From assembly GCA_965197405.1 (NCBI GenBank), contig OZ240206.1, positions 434,001 through 498,000 on the forward strand: 64,000 bases of DNA, given 5' to 3'. The position numbers were made by a program, and so were the translations under genes. This document shows, piece after piece, positions 16,511-24,757 of this stretch (the stretch's first letter is position 1; each line of letters starts with the position of its first letter). The stretch is from G965197405 sp965197405. Its GTDB lineage: Bacteria; Chloroflexota; Dehalococcoidia; Lucifugimonadales; JAGWBF01. The notes beneath the pieces were generated by a model. That model had not been told where the DNA came from. It did not search any database and worked only from the letters and a program-made list of their open reading frames with translations.

Positions 16511-18259
16511 CTAGCCGCCCCGCCGGCGCTGTCGCAGTTCCCCGGTGGCGGCCATGTCCACCGTCCGCCGGCTTTCGTCCAGTACCACGCCGTATTTATC
16601 GTAGGCCCGCCGGGCGTTTATCTTGCCTGCAACCACGTCGCCAAGCACCCGGGCCGGGTCCCGGTCCAGGGGGTCCCCCCAACCTCCGGCGCCGGGCCAC
16701 TCGACGCGCATGGTGTCACCGGCGTTAACGGTGGTCAGAAACTTGGAGAGCATGACCTGTTCCTCGCCCCCTGAGTGAATGATAATCCTGGCTCTCCTGG
16801 AAGCCTCGCCCCCGTTTATGCCATAGGGAGAGGTCTTCATGCGGTCCGAGCGGACCTGGACCACGGTGTCGTCGGACAGGAAGCGGTACTGGCGCACCAT
16901 GCCCGTGCCACCCCGGTATTCTCCCGCTCCCTCGGAATCGGCGAGCAGCCCGTACTCTTCGACCTCGATGGGAAACTCGGTCTCAATGACCTCTGCCAGA
17001 ACGTTGGCTATGTTGGTAATCCCCGCGTTCTGGGCGTCTATGCCGTCGTGACCCTGGCGGCCCCCGGCGGCGATTTCATTGGCGAAGTCCATGCAGACCC
17101 AGGACTTCCAGGGGGTCTTGCTCCGGTCGTAGCCGGCTATGGCCGCTCCATACTCACAGCCCCCGGAGCAGGCGGGGACCTGGCCGGGCAGCATCTGGGC
17201 AAAGGCGCCAAAGAGGGCGTGGCTCATGCGGCGCAGCCCCAGGGAGCGCGCCGCCACGGGCGCCGGCGGTACGGGGTTTAGAAAGCTTCCCTCCGGAGCG
17301 GTCACGCGTATGGGGCGGAAGTACCCTGCCGTGTTGGGAATGTCCTGGGCGACGGTGCTCAGCACGGTCTTGACCACGGCGTAGACCACGCTCTTCGTGG
17401 TGGTGAACACGGGCTGAATGGAGCCTTTGACCTGGGGCGACGTCCCCGTAAAGTCCACATGAATCTCATCGCCCTTCTTGTGCAGGTTCGCCACTATGGC
17501 AATGGAGTCCGTCTGAAACCCGTCGTCGTCAATGTAATCGGTAAAGCTCCACGACCCATCGGGCAGCCTGGCAATGGCCTTGCGGGTCAACTCCTCAGTG
17601 TACGAGAGCAACTCCTCCATGTACTGGTCTACATCCTCCACCCCGAAACGCTCCACGAGGCGGAGAAACTCCCGCTCGCCGAACTCCAGCGCCGCTATCT
17701 GGCTGAGAAGGTCTCCCAGCACCTTGTCCGGCACCCGCACGGCCTTCTCCAAGATACGGAATAGGGTCTCGTTGGCCTCGCCCCGATGGTACAGCTTCAG
17801 GGGTGGAATCCGCAGACCCTCCTGGTATATCTCGACGTTGTCGCAGGCATTGCCGCCCGGCACGCGACCACCGATGTCGGTGTGGTGGGTCATGGCGCAC
17901 AGATACCCCACCAGGACATCGCCCAGAAAGACGGGCTTGAAGAGGAAGATGTCCGGCAGATGGCTGGCGCCCTCGTAGGGGTCGTTGCTGATGAGGATGT
18001 CTCCAGGCTCCACCCGGCCCTTGTACTGGTTGAGGCACGCCTCCAGGGCGGGCATCATGCCGCCCAGGTGGATGGGCACGCACATACCCTGGCCCACAAG
18101 CTGGCCGTTGGCGTCGAGGACGGCGGTGGAGAAGTCCAGGCTGGCGCGCACCACGGTGGACCGGGAGGTCCTGTAGACGGTCAGGGCCATCCCATCGCCT
18201 ATGCTCTCGAGGGCGTTTCTGAGCACCTCCAGGCGAATGGGGTCTGAAACGGTTTTCAT
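16511..18259 (-). CDS. hyuB: Hydantoinase/oxoprolinase subunit B
   Basis: 582 aa; the ATG at 18259 has GAGGAG 7 bases upstream, while the ATG two codons earlier abuts the same site. Family motifs: DPIRLEVLRNALESIGDGMALTVYRTSRS, ISNDPYEGASHLPDIFL, MTHHTDIGGRVPGGN and the C-terminal GGEGAGEYRGGTGMVRQYRFL region (here DSEGAGEYRGGTGM). It is the metal-binding partner of HyuA in ATP-dependent hydrolysis or carboxylation. The gene originally followed DUF4387 by about 40 bases, judging from the relic repeat just upstream. Confidence 0.92.
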   Translation of the reverse strand: MKTVSDPIRLEVLRNALESIGDGMALTVYRTSRSTVVRASLDFSTAVLDANGQLVGQGMCVPIHLGGMMPALEACLNQYKGRVEPGDILISNDPYEGASHLPDIFLFKPVFLGDVLVGYLCAMTHHTDIGGRVPGGNACDNVEIYQEGLRIPPLKLYHRGEANETLFRILEKAVRVPDKVLGDLLSQIAALEFGEREFLRLVERFGVEDVDQYMEELLSYTEELTRKAIARLPDGSWSFTDYIDDDGFQTDSIAIVANLHKKGDEIHVDFTGTSPQVKGSIQPVFTTTKSVVYAVVKTVLSTVAQDIPNTAGYFRPIRVTAPEGSFLNPVPPAPVAARSLGLRRMSHALFGAFAQMLPGQVPACSGGCEYGAAIAGYDRSKTPWKSWVCMDFANEIAAGGRQGHDGIDAQNAGITNIANVLAEVIETEFPIEVEEYGLLADSEGAGEYRGGTGMVRQYRFLSDDTVVQVRSDRMKTSPYGINGGEASRRARIIIHSGGEEQVMLSKFLTTVNAGDTMRVEWPGAGGWGDPLDRDPARVLGDVVAGKINARRAYDKYGVVLDESRRTVDMAATGELRQRRRGG

Positions 18260-18296
18260 CGTCATCTCCTCGTTATGTCCTCGGGAGGCTTATAGT

Positions 18297-18411
18297 CCTA
18301 GACCAGCCCCTCAAACGTCTCTCTTGAGAACTTCATGTAGAGCATCGGCGCCTCCTGGTTCATCCCGTAGCAGTCCGGGTCGCCGGGGCTTCCGGCGGGG
18401 AGACGCCTCTT
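18297..18411 (-). repeat. 115-bp direct repeat A: relic copy of the DUF4387 3' end
   Basis: Identical to 20291-20405 except for one base (18352 C versus 20346 T), which is a silent GAG/GAA change in the Glu codon of the source gene. It includes the codons for the last 37 residues of DUF4387 and its TAG stop (18300-18298), but no upstream coding part. Together with copy B it brackets the AAA/TOPRIM module. Confidence 0.92.
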
Positions 18412-18431
18412 CAGAGGAACTGTCAATCAGT

Positions 18432-19052
18432 TCACTTGAACAGTTCGCGGAGCCATTCGACAAACCTCGTCGCGTTGCCCGTATGGATGTCCAGGTCTCC
18501 AGTACGTATTGCCGATCCCATTTTACGGGGCTCACTTCTCGTCGCCAGCCAAGCGTGGACCTTGGCCCGGAGTAACTTCCCCTCCCGGAAGGGACGAGTG
18601 TCTGCCGGTATGCTCTTGATATAGTCCTTGGACAGCGGCCATACTTTGTCGCTTTGCGGAATCATGTCCGCCACAAAATTTTCGAGTTCACCTGGCGACA
18701 CATTATCCGGCATCAGCCAAACTCCAACTCGGACCCAATCTTCTATGATTGTGCCTGTTGGTTTGGCACTATCGGGGGGACTAATCCCCGCTTTCTTGAT
18801 TTGGCACGCCACTTTCTGCCAGCAACTGGCTACTTCATCATCCGCGTCAACAAGGATGCCAACAGCCCTCCGCCCCGGAGCCTTGATTTCTAGGCTTATA
18901 GACTTGATAAGAGCGTCGACGCCGTTCTTTTGCGATATGCAAAACTCAGGCATCGGCTGGCTAAGTCTACGTATGTGGTCAACCACATGGAGGTCGTCCG
19001 GGCCTTCTACCAAAAGGACACGCTCTGACGACGTAGATCGGGGGCCAACCAC
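18432..19052 (-). CDS. TOPRIM-like protein (DUF3226/OLD-nuclease type), partner of the AAA ATPase
   Basis: 206 aa, GTG start 4 bases after the ATPase stop, with GAGG ahead. TOPRIM hallmarks are visible: LLVEGPDDLHVV with the catalytic-type glutamate E16, and GILVDADDE with D69 and D71 for metal binding. This is the arrangement of split OLD-family systems, in which an ABC-type ATPase works with a separate TOPRIM nuclease, as in PARIS-like and Gabija-like anti-phage systems. A defence role is therefore inferred. It could also be a toxin-like effector released by the ATPase. No similarity to restriction enzymes is evident. Confidence 0.65.
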   Translation of the reverse strand: MVGPRSTSSERVLLVEGPDDLHVVDHIRRLSQPMPEFCISQKNGVDALIKSISLEIKAPGRRAVGILVDADDEVASCWQKVACQIKKAGISPPDSAKPTGTIIEDWVRVGVWLMPDNVSPGELENFVADMIPQSDKVWPLSKDYIKSIPADTRPFREGKLLRAKVHAWLATRSEPRKMGSAIRTGDLDIHTGNATRFVEWLRELFK

Positions 19053-19056
19053 TACT

Positions 19057-20241
19057 CTACCTCACTTCGATGCCCTGTTCGGCAATGGTCCCTAAGTCCT
19101 CTGCCAAATACCCTACTGCGCGTAGATCGTCTCCCGGGCGGTCAAGGCGGACCAGGACTCCCTCTGCGCTATCATTTTCCGACGCCGCGTGTGCGAATCC
19201 CACTACACAATCCCAACTATGAGTAGTCGCCAACACTTGCACGTTGTTCTCTTGCGCCGTTTGCAGGACCATGCTCCAGTAATCGCGTTGCACGGAGTGG
19301 TGGATGCCGTTCTCAGCTTCGTCTATAAGTAAGAACCCGCCCTGGCTATTGGCGAGGGCTAGGGCGACGCCGAAAAGACGCAGCGCTCCATCGCCGAGGC
19401 TTCTCAAAGGGACGGGCTGTTCTTGACTCCTGAGTTTGACGATAGCCCTCCGTCCAGTAGCCCTCCGTCCAATCAGACGTCCACTGGTATCTTCCCCAAT
19501 CACTGCGGCATCCTTTACGTCATCACCGAATATGAGGCGCAAAGCCTTCACAGCATGGTCTTCGTCCTCAGTAAGTGCCACCCTGTCCCAAAACCGCGCG
19601 ATGCCTCGATTGTTTAGGAGACCAGGGCCGAGGGACTCGCAAGAGACCGCCGGAGGAGGTTCTGATTCATTCATAATTGATTGGTATTCCCGGTGCAGGA
19701 GGCGATTTCTAGTGCTTCTCTGAAGAGTTCTAAGTGCCACATCGCCGCGTGATTCAAACCACGATGGTACTATCGCTTCGCTGCGCTGAAACACCGTCTT
19801 CAGCACCTGCGGACGGCCATCTGCTAGCAATTCAGGTGAAATTCGGGCCAAGCGGGCGGCCTGCTCATCGGTCAAGGTCCCCACCTCAATGCTCAGTTGA
19901 TCGGCGCCCGTAGAAGGACCAATCAAAACATAGCCATCGGAGGGCCAGGCTCGCCCATGAAAAAGAGCGGCCAAGTCCGGCTCAAAGACGTAGTCTCCAT
20001 CTTCATCAGTGGTGACGGAAATCTCATCACGTGCTGTGAGCAAGTCATGTAATACGGAAGCTCGACCACGGGAAGCGTACAGTTTGACGGCATCGAGGAC
20101 TGTGGTCTTGCCAACACTATTCTTGCCTGCGATTAGGGTTACTCGGCCCAATCGCGGAATGGCAAGACTCTTGATTCCGCGGAAGTTCTTGATGGTCAAG
20201 TCCGGAAGATGAAGGTCTTTGTCAATTTGCTTATCGCCCAT
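19057..20241 (-). CDS. AAA/ABC-type ATPase of the OLD/RecF-like group
   Basis: 394 aa from the ATG at 20241 (AAAGG upstream); an ATG 11 codons earlier is possible. Begins with LPDLTIKNFRGIKSLAIPRL, the usual lead-in of OLD/RecF-like ATPases, then Walker A GKNSVGKTT (39-47), the signature-like LRSLGDGALRLFGVALALAN, Walker B FLLIDEAENG (D307, E308) and the H-loop region VLATTHSWD. No TOPRIM domain is fused; the next gene supplies one. Predicted to sense a trigger and control the partner. Base use is more A+T-rich than in surrounding genes, suggesting transfer. Confidence 0.82.
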   Translation of the reverse strand: MGDKQIDKDLHLPDLTIKNFRGIKSLAIPRLGRVTLIAGKNSVGKTTVLDAVKLYASRGRASVLHDLLTARDEISVTTDEDGDYVFEPDLAALFHGRAWPSDGYVLIGPSTGADQLSIEVGTLTDEQAARLARISPELLADGRPQVLKTVFQRSEAIVPSWFESRGDVALRTLQRSTRNRLLHREYQSIMNESEPPPAVSCESLGPGLLNNRGIARFWDRVALTEDEDHAVKALRLIFGDDVKDAAVIGEDTSGRLIGRRATGRRAIVKLRSQEQPVPLRSLGDGALRLFGVALALANSQGGFLLIDEAENGIHHSVQRDYWSMVLQTAQENNVQVLATTHSWDCVVGFAHAASENDSAEGVLVRLDRPGDDLRAVGYLAEDLGTIAEQGIEVR

Positions 20242-20290
20242 GTTATTACTGCCTTTTCGACACTTTGATAACATCTAACATTGTTGCAAA

Positions 20291-20405
20291 CCTAGACCAG
20301 CCCCTCAAACGTCTCTCTTGAGAACTTCATGTAGAGCATCGGCGCTTCCTGGTTCATCCCGTAGCAGTCCGGGTCGCCGGGGCTTCCGGCGGGGAGACGC
20401 CTCTT
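20291..20405 (-). repeat. 115-bp direct repeat B (the functional DUF4387 3' end)
   Basis: Same sequence as repeat A with one silent difference. Here it is continuous with the complete DUF4387 reading frame, ending with the TAG stop at 20294-20292. Confidence 0.92.
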
Positions 20406-20636
20406 GTAGGTGGCCTTGACCGCTTTCACGTCGTCTATGTACTCCACAAGCGCCACGTCCTGTAGAGGTATGCCGTACATCCGGGCTACCGCCTCGCGGG
20501 TGATGAGGTCCTTCGCCTTGACGAGCCGGTAGACCGGTCTCTCCTTGAATATGAGGTCAAGGGTTATGAGAAAGGGGCCTGCGTTCTTGGTGCGGAGGAC
20601 GGAGCATAGCTCCTCTAGGTAGACGAAATCAGCCAC
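20292..20636 (-). CDS. DUF4387 protein (small partner of AtuA/DUF1446)
   Basis: 114 aa, GTG start two bases after the atuA stop. Sequence features YLEELCSVLRTKNAGPF, LDLIFKERPVYRLVK and NQEAPMLYMKFSRE are typical of DUF4387, which is commonly coded next to AtuA-like DUF1446 proteins, sometimes as its C-terminal domain. It is thought to form a complex with AtuA. The last 37 residues are duplicated as DNA next to hyuB. Confidence 0.88.
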   Translation of the reverse strand: MADFVYLEELCSVLRTKNAGPFLITLDLIFKERPVYRLVKAKDLITREAVARMYGIPLQDVALVEYIDDVKAVKATYKRRLPAGSPGDPDCYGMNQEAPMLYMKFSRETFEGLV

Positions 20637-20638
20637 GA

Positions 20639-22042
20639 CTACACCTGGTGGATGCTCTGTACTTTGACCTGGAAAAGCTCGAGGGGGTCCTCGACGGGCA
20701 GCTGGTGGTAGATAGTGGTCTCATAGGCTTCTCCTGCGTCAATGACATTGGGGGAGAAGAGGTAAGCTACATTTCCCGCGGTGGTGGTCCGGCCCTCGTA
20801 CCTTGAGAAGGCTATCTTCAAGGCCAGGTCCTCCACCACGTCCCGGGCCAGCCGCTGGCTATCCGCCACCGCCTCCACCACGATGCCCAACTCTTGAGGA
20901 AGGGACGGCTCTCTCTCCGGCTCCGAGGCTCCAAGGACAGCCCCCTTGCCATACACGTGGCAATAAATGGTGAAGTCGCCCGCCTCGGCGAACCGGTCCT
21001 CCGCGCTCTTCTTCTCCTGGTCCAGTATTTCGTCAACCTGGGCAATCATCCTGGGATTGCGCGCCCCCAGGATGGCGATGCTCCGCCACCCGACGCGCCC
21101 GGCCCCTTCCAGCAGGACCGTGTAGGGCTTTTCTATGAACCTGGTGCCCGAGACCTTCACCGTCCGTTCGGTCTGCTGCTCGAACCTGGTCTCCGACTTG
21201 TCCAGCATACCTCCCGGTAGCTCGACCTGGAGGTGGCTTTCCCTCTCGTACATGGAGTGCGCGCTGGCGGAGTCCACTGTGCAGGCCATCCCCGGATGGC
21301 CGGGCTTGATAAGGAAGTGGTCCTTGCGCATCACGCCTATTATGGGCACCCGGTTCGGCCCCAGCATCCTGGTGACCCGGTCTCTATCTATCAGGGCGGA
21401 CTCCCCGCACTCCATGATGTCCCCCATGTGGAGGGAAAGGCCCCCGTCAAAGCCCTTCATCATGGGGTAAGCAGCCATCACGCAGCTATCCGCGGCCCTC
21501 CCGGCGATGACCACCTGTGCCCCTCCCTTGAGGGCTTCTATAATCGGCTCAGCGCCCATCATAGCCACGATGCGAGAGCACTTCTCCACGTCTTCCTCCC
21601 TGGCGGGGTCGCCGAAGATGCCGGTGGGGACTTTTCTTATGGCATCGCCCCTGCGGATGCGGCGAAGAAGGTACTCCTTGTCCACGTCGGAGTAAATCAC
21701 CCCGACGTTGAAGTCCAGCTTCCGTTCCCGGGCGATGCCTTTGACGACGTCAAGGGTGAGGTCAACGTGAGGCCTCCCACCGGAGCCGCCGGAAGAGCCT
21801 ATGATGACCGGTATACCCCGGCCAACCGCCTGGGTCAGCACTATGTCCAGGTCCCGCCGGATGTTGGCGATGGGGCTATGAGCCTGGCCCGTGCCCAAGT
21901 ACCAAGGCCCGCAATCAAGGGACCCGGCATCCGCCGCTATGACGTCGGGCCTCTCGGCATCCAGGGATGCTATTAACGCTTCGGAGTGAAGCCCCCTGTT
22001 CCCGATGCAGCCGGTGGGCGTAAGCACCGTTACCTCATCCAT
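20639..22042 (-). CDS. AtuA-like acyclic terpene utilisation family protein (DUF1446)
   Basis: 467 aa. Motifs VLTPTGCIGNRGLHSEAL, AADAGSLDCGPWYLGTG, IIGSSGGSGGRPHVD, VVIAGRAADSCVMAAYP and GNVAYLFSPNVIDAGEAYET fit the DUF1446/AtuA family. AtuA is needed for growth on citronellol and related terpenes in Pseudomonas, with unknown biochemistry. It is the first gene of the minus-strand catabolic cluster that runs through DUF4387 and hyuBA. Substrate here is not known and need not be a terpene. Confidence 0.88.
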   Translation of the reverse strand: MDEVTVLTPTGCIGNRGLHSEALIASLDAERPDVIAADAGSLDCGPWYLGTGQAHSPIANIRRDLDIVLTQAVGRGIPVIIGSSGGSGGRPHVDLTLDVVKGIARERKLDFNVGVIYSDVDKEYLLRRIRRGDAIRKVPTGIFGDPAREEDVEKCSRIVAMMGAEPIIEALKGGAQVVIAGRAADSCVMAAYPMMKGFDGGLSLHMGDIMECGESALIDRDRVTRMLGPNRVPIIGVMRKDHFLIKPGHPGMACTVDSASAHSMYERESHLQVELPGGMLDKSETRFEQQTERTVKVSGTRFIEKPYTVLLEGAGRVGWRSIAILGARNPRMIAQVDEILDQEKKSAEDRFAEAGDFTIYCHVYGKGAVLGASEPEREPSLPQELGIVVEAVADSQRLARDVVEDLALKIAFSRYEGRTTTAGNVAYLFSPNVIDAGEAYETTIYHQLPVEDPLELFQVKVQSIHQV

Positions 22043-22230
22043 TTAATAACGACACTCCTCTTTACCCGTCTTCGACGTATCCAACAAGAAAGCGGCGACA
22101 AATCCGGCGACCCCAGGTACGGAGCCGAGTATAGCAGCCTCCCCGAACACCGTCAACGCGGGAACTGCCCATGACCTTGCTAAGGGGCCATGTATGAGAA
22201 TGAAAATGACGACCGGACTGCCCCACGGTC

Positions 22231-22294
22231 GCTCTCGCGAAAGCGGGAGTCCGGGAACGTCGGGGGTGTGGATACCCGCTTTCGCGGGTATGAC
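22231..22294. repeat. R2 repeat copy
   Basis: CTCGCGAAAGCGGGAGTCC and GATACCCGCTTTCGCGGGTA are the inverted arms. It occupies the 293-bp gap between mgdA and atuA, downstream of the methylamine operon; nothing else was seen in that gap. Confidence 0.8.
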
Positions 22295-22335
22295 AAAAGG
22301 TATTTTCGCCGGAACTGAGGCACAATAGAAGGCAT

Positions 22336-23553
22336 CTAGTGAATCGCTGCGGCGGGGGCAGCCGCCCTCTCGTTTACGAGGCGACCCTCGCCGAACCTGG
22401 AAATGGAGAAGGGCTTGATTTGGTCCGGGGTCTCTCCGGTGAAGATAAGCTCGGCGGTACGTTTCCCCGCTACCGGCGCGGCCTTGAAGCCCCAGGTGCC
22501 CCAGCCGCAGGTGAGGACGAATCCCTTGATGCCCGGCACCTCTCCCATGAGGGGAGCATAGTCGGGGGTCATGTCGCAGAGGCCCGTCCATTGACGGAGC
22601 ACCTTGGCTTCCCTCAGACATGGGAAAAGCTCCACCGCGTGCTTGGCTAGCTCTTCCAGCATGGCGAGGGTGGACCTCACACTATAGGTCGCGTAGGGGT
22701 CCACGCCGCCGCCGATGACCACCTCTCCCCTGTCCGTCTGGTAAACGTAGACATGCAGGTTGGCCGAGGACACGGATATATCCAGAAAGGGCTTCAAGGG
22801 TTCCGTGACGAAGGCCTGGAGGGGATGAGTAGTGATGGGCAGGTCCATGTCAACCATCTTCGCTATGGTGGAGCACCAGCCCGCAGTCGCATTGACCACT
22901 ACGTCGGCCTTGACGTCGCCCCTGGAAGTCCGTACCCCCGTAACCCTGCCGTTCTCCCTCTCGATGCCCGTAACCTCGGTGCGGGGATGGATTTCCGCGC
23001 CCAGTCTGCTTACGCCCCTAGCGTAACCCCACACCACGGCATCGTGTCGTATCACCCCTGCCGGCCGGTGGTACATGGCCGCCATGATAGGCAAGTCCTT
23101 CCCTTCACGCAGGTCCATCGCCGGGGCCATGCCCTTGATTTCACCGGGGCCAATCAAACGGCTATCAACCCCCAGGATACGGTTGAACTCGGTGCGCATA
23201 CGCAGGCCGTACACGGCGGACTCGGTGTGTCCCAAGTCCAGCCGTCCCATCTGGTTAAAGAGAAGATTATAGCCCAGCTCCTGGGATAGGTCCTCATACA
23301 GCTTCACGCTCTCGGCGAAGAAGGGTATTCCCTGTGGCGTGAGGTAGTTGGCGCGGATTATGGCGGTGGTCCGTCCGCTGCCCCCACCACCCAGATAGCC
23401 CCTGTCCAGCAGGGCCACGTTGGTGATACCCAGCTTTCCCAGGTAGTAGGCGGTGGACAGCCCGTGGACCCCGGCCCCGACGATGACCACGTCGTACCGG
23501 TCCTTCAGGGAGTGCTTCCGCCACATCTTCTCTTTTTTGAATATCTGGAGCAC
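22336..23553 (-). CDS. mgdA: N-methylglutamate dehydrogenase subunit A (sarcosine-oxidase beta/SoxB-like flavoprotein)
   Basis: 405 aa, GTG start with AGGAGG 7 bases ahead. A DAO-family FAD protein: DVVIVGAGVHGLSTAYYLG dinucleotide fold, GGGGSGRTTAIIRANYL where the flavin is bound in SoxB, HPLQAFVTEPLKPF, and QWTGLCDMTPDYAPLMGEVPG plus CGWGTWGFKAAPVAGK at the C-terminus. By itself it would be called sarcosine oxidase beta. The neighbouring gmaS and mgsABC point instead to oxidation of N-methylglutamate to glutamate and methylene-tetrahydrofolate. Last gene of the operon, separated from mgdD by 324 bp of repeats. Confidence 0.85.
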   Translation of the reverse strand: MLQIFKKEKMWRKHSLKDRYDVVIVGAGVHGLSTAYYLGKLGITNVALLDRGYLGGGGSGRTTAIIRANYLTPQGIPFFAESVKLYEDLSQELGYNLLFNQMGRLDLGHTESAVYGLRMRTEFNRILGVDSRLIGPGEIKGMAPAMDLREGKDLPIMAAMYHRPAGVIRHDAVVWGYARGVSRLGAEIHPRTEVTGIERENGRVTGVRTSRGDVKADVVVNATAGWCSTIAKMVDMDLPITTHPLQAFVTEPLKPFLDISVSSANLHVYVYQTDRGEVVIGGGVDPYATYSVRSTLAMLEELAKHAVELFPCLREAKVLRQWTGLCDMTPDYAPLMGEVPGIKGFVLTCGWGTWGFKAAPVAGKRTAELIFTGETPDQIKPFSISRFGEGRLVNERAAAPAAAIH

Positions 23554-23877
23554 CGGTCATCCTCCTGTTTACCTTGAAAATACCCTTTGTCATACCCGCG
23601 AAGCTTGTCCCCGTGAAAACGGGGAGCGGGTATCTATTCGTCACTTCCTGGACTCCCGCTTTCGCGGGAGTGACAGTTATACAAAGGTCTCCTTTCGCGG
23701 GGCCTGCCCCTGGGAAAGCAGGGGGGGGTGACGTCGCTCAATGTCCCCTTCCCACTCCGTGCATACGGCTTGTTCAGATGTCCCTTAAAAATCCATGCTC
23801 TCGAATAAGCCCGCGTCTGAGATTCCTCACTCCGCTTCGCTCCATTCGGAATGACACTTGGTGGGGACCCGGCCGCG
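23554..23877. repeat. Intergenic R2 (23590-23674) plus R3 fragment (23817-23858)
   Basis: This gap inside the methylamine operon holds an R2 copy with a nested CCCCGTGAAAACGGGG hairpin, and an R3 end (GATTCCTCACTCCGCTTCGC...TCGGAATGACA). No gene is apparent. The repeats could weaken read-through from mgdD to mgdA. Confidence 0.8.
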
Positions 23878-24597
23878 TCACTCCAGGCGAAGCATCTTCA
23901 GGGCTTCGACGCCGAAGGGCGCAACGCCATACTCCCGCCCCGCATGGAGCAGGGCCTCCCACAGGTACTCTCCAAAGTCGCGGCCAAAGTAGACCTGGTA
24001 GCTAAGCAGCCCGCCCCAGTCCTGGCGCGCTACTATCGCGTACACCTCCGCCACCTGCCCTTGCGCGCAGCCCAGGTCTGAAAACGCGCCGGGTGAGAGG
24101 TCCAGGTCAGTCAGCTTGGCGAGCAGTTGGGCGCTCATGGGGCCGGCGATGTTGACGGACGCAAAGGTCGAGGTCATGTCCACCGCGTGGGCGCACCCCG
24201 AAAGGCTCTCTCTTAAAGCGCCCGCGACGGGGAGCGCAGCGTCCGGCGGGGAGACGATAAAGGCTTCGTCGGTGGCGAAGCGGCAGAGCAGCACGTTGTC
24301 TATCGAGGGGCCGCCCGGCCCGGAAAAGACGCCAGCACAGGCACGGTTGATTCCGAAGGGACCGGCCTCGGGGAAGGCCTTTTGCAGCAGGGCAGAGACG
24401 TCATTCCCCTGGATATAGTGCTTTACCGATGGGCTTGTGTCACAGAGGCCTCCGGCTTCACGGACCCTCTCCGTCTCCTGCTCCGGGGATGTATACATGG
24501 CCGGTCGCTGCCAGCCACCATAGTCGCCCATCGTGGCCCCCAGCTTCAGGTGCCGGTAGTGCATCGCGGTGCGCTTGACCGGGCTCCAGGCGACCAT
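23878..24597 (-). CDS. mgdD: N-methylglutamate dehydrogenase subunit D (SoxG/GcvT-like)
   Basis: 239 aa from the ATG at 24597, preceded by AAGGAG; the longer open frame upstream crosses an R2 repeat. It is a GcvT-fold chain: ATMGDYGGWQRPAMY, VREAGGLCDTSPSVKHYIQG, SVNIAGPMSAQLLAKLTDLDLS, and it ends at APFGVEALKMLRLE. Subunit gamma of sarcosine oxidases has this fold and helps form the folate-binding side of the complex. It is similar to the GcvT half of MgdC encoded just upstream, suggesting an old duplication. Confidence 0.78.
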   Translation of the reverse strand: MVAWSPVKRTAMHYRHLKLGATMGDYGGWQRPAMYTSPEQETERVREAGGLCDTSPSVKHYIQGNDVSALLQKAFPEAGPFGINRACAGVFSGPGGPSIDNVLLCRFATDEAFIVSPPDAALPVAGALRESLSGCAHAVDMTSTFASVNIAGPMSAQLLAKLTDLDLSPGAFSDLGCAQGQVAEVYAIVARQDWGGLLSYQVYFGRDFGEYLWEALLHAGREYGVAPFGVEALKMLRLE

Positions 24598-24667
24598 CAC
24601 TGCTCCTTCAAAATCACTATCAAAATAGCCTGCCAAATCAAAATAACCTGCCAACCTCTGCCACGTC

Positions 24668-24729
24668 TTTCCGGCGAAAGCCGGAATCTATATCCCCGGC
24701 TTCTGGACTCCTGCTTCCGCAGGAGTGCC
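24668..24729. repeat. R2 repeat copy with CCGGCGAAAGCCGG arm
   Basis: TTTCCGGCGAAAGCCGGAAT, ATCCCCGGCTTCTGGACTCC and TGCTTCCGCAGGAGTGCC. It shares its central part with the copy at 35882-35947. It fills the gap between mgdC and mgdD. Confidence 0.8.
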
Positions 24730-24757
24730 GATGGAGCAGACTGCGCGGGTGTGCGGG

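Larger units (their letters stand above)
18297..20405. mobile_element. Candidate inserted island: AAA/TOPRIM two-gene module flanked by 115-bp direct repeats
   Basis: Unique interior 18412-20290 (1,879 bp) carries two minus-strand genes and is visibly poorer in G+C than its neighbours. The two ends are near-identical copies of the end of DUF4387, and the gene order atuA-DUF4387-[module]-hyuB is broken by it. This is what single-crossover or site-specific integration at a gene's 3' end would leave. No integrase or transposase is inside, so the mechanism is open; assembly artefact at the repeat is also possible. Confidence 0.7.

Noticed and set aside
18311..18535. 74-codon minus-strand frame spanning repeat A
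   Set aside because: It is out of frame with the DUF4387 remnant and merely joins the repeat to the end of the TOPRIM gene.
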